Assembly (NCBI GenBank): GCA_037976565.1
Contig: CP137675.1
Span: 31,385,820 to 31,449,819, forward strand
DNA: 64,000 bases
Source of the DNA: Mesocentrotus franciscanus
Taxonomy: Eukaryota > Echinodermata > Echinoidea > Camarodonta > Strongylocentrotidae
Reading direction: 5' to 3'
Shown here: positions 59,401 through 64,000 of the stretch, piece after piece
How positions within the stretch are numbered: position 1 is the stretch's first letter
Layout of the letters: each line of letters begins with the position of its first letter
Notes under the pieces: generated by a model
What the model was told of the DNA's origin: nothing
Database searches by the model: none
What the model saw: only the letters and a program-made list of their open reading frames with translations
Position numbers and translations under genes: made by a program

Positions 59401-59489
59401 TGGAGCTCAAACGCATCATGGAAGCCAACAGATCTCATGGTCCTCGATTTCAGATAGAAATTGATCTTAATAGATGCCCAGTACAGTGA
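56060..59489 (+). CDS. IFI44-like P-loop GTPase, copy 3 (four exons, 333 aa, intact)
   Basis: Exons 56060-56423, 56993-57113, 58417-58487 and 59044-59489 join in phases 1, 2, 1 to 333 residues. G1 GRTGSGKS is at residues 47-54; a conserved Thr (86) in GGHTMFRK is the likely G2; G3 DNRG is at 102-105; G4 THVD is at 194-197; EVANIT at about 221-226 may serve as G5. A charged coiled coil (about 262-315) is shorter than in copies 1 and 2. The N-terminal and P-loop parts share one exon, while copy 2 has an intron between them. The acidic loop of copies 1 and 2 is missing. No frame damage is seen. IFI44-like identity rests on the G4 and the surrounding pattern; GIMAP-like is the alternative. It is transcribed away from the 499-aa two-domain gene. 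Confidence 0.8.
56993..57113 (+). CDS. Exon 2 of GTPase copy 3
   Basis: The acceptor is tatttattttag and the donor is tttag/gtaggc. It encodes DGDRGYTQKVQWLGEE to GHPITCVVLVF. Confidence 0.88.
57114..58416. other. Intron 2 of GTPase copy 3 with dispersed repeat copy C (reverse)
   Basis: Between about 57840 and 58260 it carries gtgccccaaggg, gcatggacttagtgatctca and ccgatttatttcaaac, the reverse of words in repeats A and B. Confidence 0.5.
58417..58487 (+). CDS. Exon 3 of GTPase copy 3 (71 bases)
   Basis: The acceptor is atattaatag and the donor is caag/gtgata. It ends FLHHRQ. Confidence 0.85.
58488..59043. other. Intron 3 of GTPase copy 3
   Basis: AT-rich, nothing recognised. Confidence 0.5.
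59044..59489 (+). CDS. Exon 4 of GTPase copy 3: G4 and coiled coil
   Basis: The acceptor is catattgcag. It runs from CYPIAVITHVDVAE to CPVQ-stop. Confidence 0.88.
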
Positions 59490-60018
59490 TCAATTAATTA
59501 TGTATACTGCGTCGATTGTATGACATATACTTTGCAATTCATTAATTCATTCATTCCTTCATTATTTTTCCTGTCATGGGACAGGACTCTATAACAGCAA
59601 AAGCTGATTTCCGTAGGGTCTATCGACATTATAGTTCTCGATCAATTTTCTTACACTAAGTTGAATTCAACCCTGGATCCAACATGACAAGTAAACGTAA
59701 CCCTCATCATAATCCTGACCTCTTGCCTAACACTAAGACGGTATCTTTGATGAAGCACCGCTCAGAGCAAATGTCTCCTGTTGAATTACTGTTTGAACAC
59801 TTTAATTGTTTTGTTACATGTCGTTTTTCCGAAGGTTCACACTCCCAAAGTTTCATTTTGTCAAAGGTTAGTTTTAATACTCCGAAGGTTCGTCTTTCCG
59901 AAGGTTAGTTTTAATACTCCGAAGGTTGATAATATCGAAAATGAAATAGGGTTCATAATTCCGTAAATGTAATAGATCCTGTATCGTTTGTCCGAATAAC
60001 GAACCCCTATATTTACTA
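59490..60018 (+). other. 3' flank of GTPase copy 3
   Basis: It contains repeated ttccgaaggtt/actccgaaggtt words at about 59830-59930. No gene is seen. Confidence 0.4.
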
Positions 60019-60305
60019 GAGGTGTTGTGGCGTAGTGGATAAGTCGTCGGACTGTGGATCACAGGGTCCGCGGTTCGAGTCCCGCCGCGGCACTAATGTC
60101 CTTTGGCAAGACATTAATCTACACTTGCCACTCTCCACCCAGGTGTTAAATGGGTACCGGTAGGAAGGAATTCCTTGAATGCTGTGAGCGCCGAAATTGG
60201 CAGCCTAGCATAGCCGGATAACGTTGGAGCGCCTTGAGCACCTTGCAAGGTGGATACGTGCGCTACATAAGAAACCAATATTATTATTATTATTATTATT
60301 ATTAT
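60019..60305 (+). mobile_element. tRNA-derived SINE, well preserved
   Basis: Box A tggcgtagtgg and box B ggttcgagtcc are correctly spaced in a tRNA-like head. The body (ctttggcaagacattaatc, gcgctacataagaaacc) ends in an (att)n tail. Relatives are at 25840 and 15545. Confidence 0.88.
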
Positions 60306-61020
60306 TTCGTTTTTACGTTTCGCAATTATAAACTCTGCTTCATTTTCGGAAACACGTAACTTCGGAAAACCGAGATGCCACATTTAGTATATTTATACAA
60401 CGTTATATACATTTCTTATGATAAATTTCATGTACTCTGAATGGGCTATGAAATGAAAAAGAAGTAATTCATAATCCAGTGAGAGATGTGTCTTCCAGAT
60501 GCAGTACAATCAAATTTAATGTCCAATGATTTAGAACTGGAAGATAAACTAAAACATTGATAAACGAGGATCTTCTCCATGTAACAATTTGTGAAATGTT
60601 GTAATGAATTTCATATCTAGAGTTGAGTAAATCAATAATTATGTCAATACTTCTTGTGTAAATTTGCCAACACTGACAGTGGCAGATGGTAAGAAAATAT
60701 CATGAGAAAAAAAAGGTCACACAATTTTGCGATAAGCCAGCAAGCCGTTTAAATATTTCTGGCTTCTGGTTTTGAATTGATTAGTCATTGGACCCCATTT
60801 GATTCCTATTTATTTCATGAATTGAATTTACATGCATTTGCTAAAATGAGAAATAAAATCATTTGAATCTTGAATCTTGAAATGAAAATTTGAAGAACAC
60901 AAAAAAGGAAGATAATTCTATGTAGTTATTTACCAGTTGGCAAAATGTCTTAATATAAGATAAGAGAAATGTATACAAAGGAGCAAGTGAAAAGAAGGGA
61001 GAGGGGGCAGAGAAAGGCAA
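60306..61020. other. Intergenic, no gene seen
   Basis: AT-rich, with no recognisable feature. Confidence 0.3.
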
Positions 61021-61110
61021 GAGAAGGAGAGAGGAGAGAGAGAGAGAGGAAAAATGATAAAGAGAGATGGGACAGATGAGAGGTAAAGAAAAATAGATAG
61101 AGAGAGATAA
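61021..61110. repeat. GA-rich simple repeat
   Basis: gagagagaga with gaaaaatagatag. Confidence 0.75.
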
Positions 61111-61254
61111 TAATAAATAATAGGCCCAACTTAAATTTGCTTTAAATTAATTGATTTGCTCTGGTGAAATATACTTGCCCTTATAATAATCTAATGCTGA
61201 TGTGGTTTTGGTTGGTGTCGTTGATGTTGTGCTTTGTGGTGATGTTGGTGGCGG

Positions 61255-61360
61255 TGAACACCCTCCAATCATAAAATTCTGGGGTGCATACCCCCGCCCA
61301 TCTTCCCGCTAACTATACACCCCTGCAATGAAGAAGAAAATAATGTGGAAGTAATAAAGT
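61255..61360. repeat. Dispersed fragment of the 8719-10240 repeat
   Basis: gggtgcatacccccgcccatc and acccctgcaatgaagaagaaaataatg match 8745-8815. Confidence 0.75.
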
Positions 61361-61473
61361 GTTTTTTGTTGTTGCAGATGTTTCTACATTTATTGACAAA
61401 TCAAATACAAAACATTCAAATAACAATGATAGTATATAATATAATTAGTTTACATAAAGAGTGACAACTGAAA

Positions 61474-61492
61474 TACACACACACACACAAAA

Positions 61493-61536
<44 letters not shown>

Positions 61537-61585
61537 TAAATAATAAATATATATAATAAATATAATAAATATATATAATATGATA
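61474..61585. repeat. (CA)n, (TA)n and (taaata)n microsatellite cluster
   Basis: acacacaca is followed by tatatata and then ataaataaatat runs. Confidence 0.85.
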
Positions 61586-62639
61586 ACATGTATGGAGGTA
61601 AGTCAAAGAATCAAGATAAATGCAGAGGCCAACTTCATAAGCATGAGTGCTTGAGTCGATATTGCGATATAGGCGAATTTGCAATATCATTCACATTATT
61701 TCTTAATTCATTATGAAACTTGATTCCAATATTTCCAATATTTTCTACCAATAACACAAAATCAACCCTTCGGCATGTCAAATTCGTAATGGTAATGGTT
61801 TTAATGTTAATTTCAATAGTATATTTTTAGAATGTTTCAGTTAAGATTTTCATTGTTTATTATAGTATAATAATAATAAATAATTTAAGATTTGTATAGC
61901 GCACATATCTGCCTATAATAGCACTCAAGGCGCACAAAAACCAACTAATAATAAATCAACAAATCAAATGACAAATGCAAATTACAGATTCAGTAAGAAA
62001 TTGAAATGTTCATGAGATTTATTCACATTTTTCCTTCATAAGGTAGGTCTTTAGAATCTTGTGGAATAGTTCAATTGTTTTGCTTGATTTAATGTATGAA
62101 GGGAGTGCATTCCACAAACGCGGGGCTGCTACAGAGAAAGACCTGATTATTAATCAAACTTAACAATCGTTGCCATTAATATTGTCATTTGATCACTTTT
62201 ATTTGAATATCATTTTTGATTGCTTGGACTATTTTAATAATTATTATATAATTGCTTTTATTATGTATATACATTGTAAACTGTTGTAACTATTGCAATT
62301 CAGTCTTTGGACTGCGAGAATGGATAATATTCAATGAAATCCTTCAATCGATATCAGCCGGGAAAAAAAAAGTGGGGGGGGGGGTACATGACACTGTTAT
62401 AGGAGTATGTAGGAGAATAGAGTGTCACGTATAAAGATTGTTTTCAGAAAGTATCTAAATAACAAGTGGAAAGAAAGTAGTAAAGAAAAAAATTGCAAGT
62501 TTATGTGCAAGTGGGTGTGTGCAGGCTCTATAAGTATTCGATTCGTATTGTTCCTGAACTGGTCATCTAAAATTAATTTGTATATTAAACAAACAATTAC
62601 AATCGTTAAGACCCTTATAATGTTTATGAATATTTGAAT
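61586..62639. other. Intergenic, scraps of LINE 3' end
   Basis: tttgtatagcgcacatatctgcc at about 61890 resembles an L2-type 3' end on the minus strand, with cattccacaaacgcggggct at about 62108. No ORF is seen. Confidence 0.35.
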
Positions 62640-64000
62640 ATTAAATAATTTTTCATCGAGGCTTTGAATGAATAAAGAGATGCAGAGTGTTTAATATTGT
62701 CAGTTAAAGCATTCCAAATATCTGGACCATGGTGTCTTATAAATTTATAGGCAATAATAATTTGTTTGGTTAGCTATATGGAAGTAGTGTCGCGTAGGAT
62801 AAGAATGTATATTACTATTCTAAACATAAATATTTCGATATGCCAAAGGTATAGTATTTATCCAAAATTTATGCATAAACATTGCAGTTTGAAAAATGTG
62901 AATATCAACGATTGTTAATGTTTTTAGTTTATAAAATATTGGATTAGTATGGGCTAAATAATGTGAAGGTGTACAAAGACGGAGAGCTTTCTCTTGGAGA
63001 CGAGATATTAACATGATTTTTATCTTATTACTATTACCCCATACTTTGTTACAATAAGACATGTATGACAAAATGAAAATATTGTAAAGCATAAATAGTA
63101 ACTATTGTGATAGATAATATTTTAATTTATATAGAATGCCTATGCCTCTCGAGACTAACATGCAAACGTTGTTAATATGAATATTTCAAGTTAGATTCGA
63201 ATCAATCATTACACCTAAGAATTGTGTAACTTCTTTTTTTATTTATGGACATGTCATCTATATAAATATCATCATGAAGTACATGTTGAGAGAGTATGTT
63301 TTTGAAATAAATACAATTAGTCTCATTAATATTTAGAGAAAGTCTATGGGAATTGAACGAAGATGATAATTTATTTAATTCTAAATTGAGGATTGTAATA
63401 AGAATGCTTAAGTCTTTATGTGAATAAAAAAAATTAGTATCGTCTGCGAACAAAACGTAGGCCTATGTTAGGAGTGGTGATGCATTAACAATATCATTCA
63501 ATATCATATCATCCTAAGATAGAGCCTTGTGGTACTCAGAACTTTACGGAGGAAATATTAGATGTTTTAGATTTAAAAATAACATATTGATGTCTATTAG
63601 GCAAATAGTCTTCAAACCAAGAAAGTACAGTCCCTCTAACTCTATATGATTCTTATTTTATGAATGAATATACGATGGTCCATGGTATTTAATGCCTTCG
63701 ATAAGTCCATAAAAAACACCTACAGTGTGCTCTTTTTTAGAGAGGGAATCAGTTATTTTGTCACATAATTGTACATTTATAGCATAATCAGTAGAGTGAT
63801 TCTCTTTAAATTCATATTGATAAGGAATTAATAAGTTATTCATATTTAAGACAGAATAAAATCGTTTAAATACTATTTTTCTAATAGTTTTAAAATCCTT
63901 GGAAGTAAAGAAATTGGTCGGTAGTTTGCAATTTTAGATTGATCATCCTTTTATATATCGATATATCGGAATTGTTTTCGCAATTTTTAGTGGGTCGGGG
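62640..64000 (-). mobile_element. CR1/Jockey-type LINE, decayed, runs off the window
   Basis: Minus-strand pieces: 63843-63658 (PYQYEFKENHSTDYAI, motif 2 region), 63453-63202 (FADDTNFFYSH, catalytic DD, then LSLNINETNCIYF) and 63092-62820 (ILSYMSYCNKVWGN, HTNPIFYKLKTLTI). The frames are offset and stops interrupt them. Confidence 0.8.

Noticed and set aside
60024..60096. tRNA gene
   Set aside because: The A and B boxes are good, but the sequence continues into a SINE body with an (att)n tail, so it is a tRNA-derived SINE.

Overview
The window is animal nuclear DNA: AT-rich, with multi-exon genes bounded by GT/AG splice sites, many non-LTR retrotransposons in different states of decay, tRNA-derived SINE pieces, foldback elements and microsatellites. 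Expanded IFI44-like GTPases, CR1/L2/Tx1-type LINEs and an ADAMTS-like gene fit a marine deuterostome invertebrate. An echinoderm is my best guess, but the sequence alone does not prove it.

Layout. (1) 1-23.6 kb holds two tandem copies of a P-loop GTPase gene of IFI44-like type with a charged C-terminal coiled coil. Copy 1 (exons 1088-4809) is cut at its 5' side by the window edge. Copy 2 (exons 11743-19213) is complete but carries a frameshift near its 3' end. They lie in a segmental duplication (about 1025-7990 and 15040-23640) that includes introns, 3' flank, an ATG microsatellite and an old reverse-transcriptase relic. Each copy was later hit by different transposons. (2) 26.1-30.4 kb holds exons of an ADAMTS/ADAMTS-like gene: spacer domain and four thrombospondin type 1 repeats, with one splice-phase problem. 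(3) 31.0-33.7 kb is a minus-strand L2/CR1-type LINE. (4) 38.2-55.3 kb is a minus-strand four-exon gene that I assembled from phase-compatible splice sites. It predicts 499 residues with two diverged copies of an alpha/beta domain joined by a Ser/Thr/Gln-rich linker. Its 14.3-kb first intron holds a Tx1/L1-like LINE (49.1-52.2 kb), a second LINE fragment, a TIR element and two GC-rich elements. (5) 56.1-59.5 kb is a third, intact IFI44-like GTPase gene, head-to-head with the 499-residue gene across 807 bp. (6) 60-64 kb holds a SINE and a decayed minus-strand LINE.

Working together. IFI44-type proteins are interferon-response genes in vertebrates, so the cluster may be an innate-immunity locus; that is inference. 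The divergent pair (two-domain gene and GTPase copy 3) is the best candidate for a previously undescribed linked module. The ADAMTS-like gene is probably an unrelated extracellular-matrix gene.
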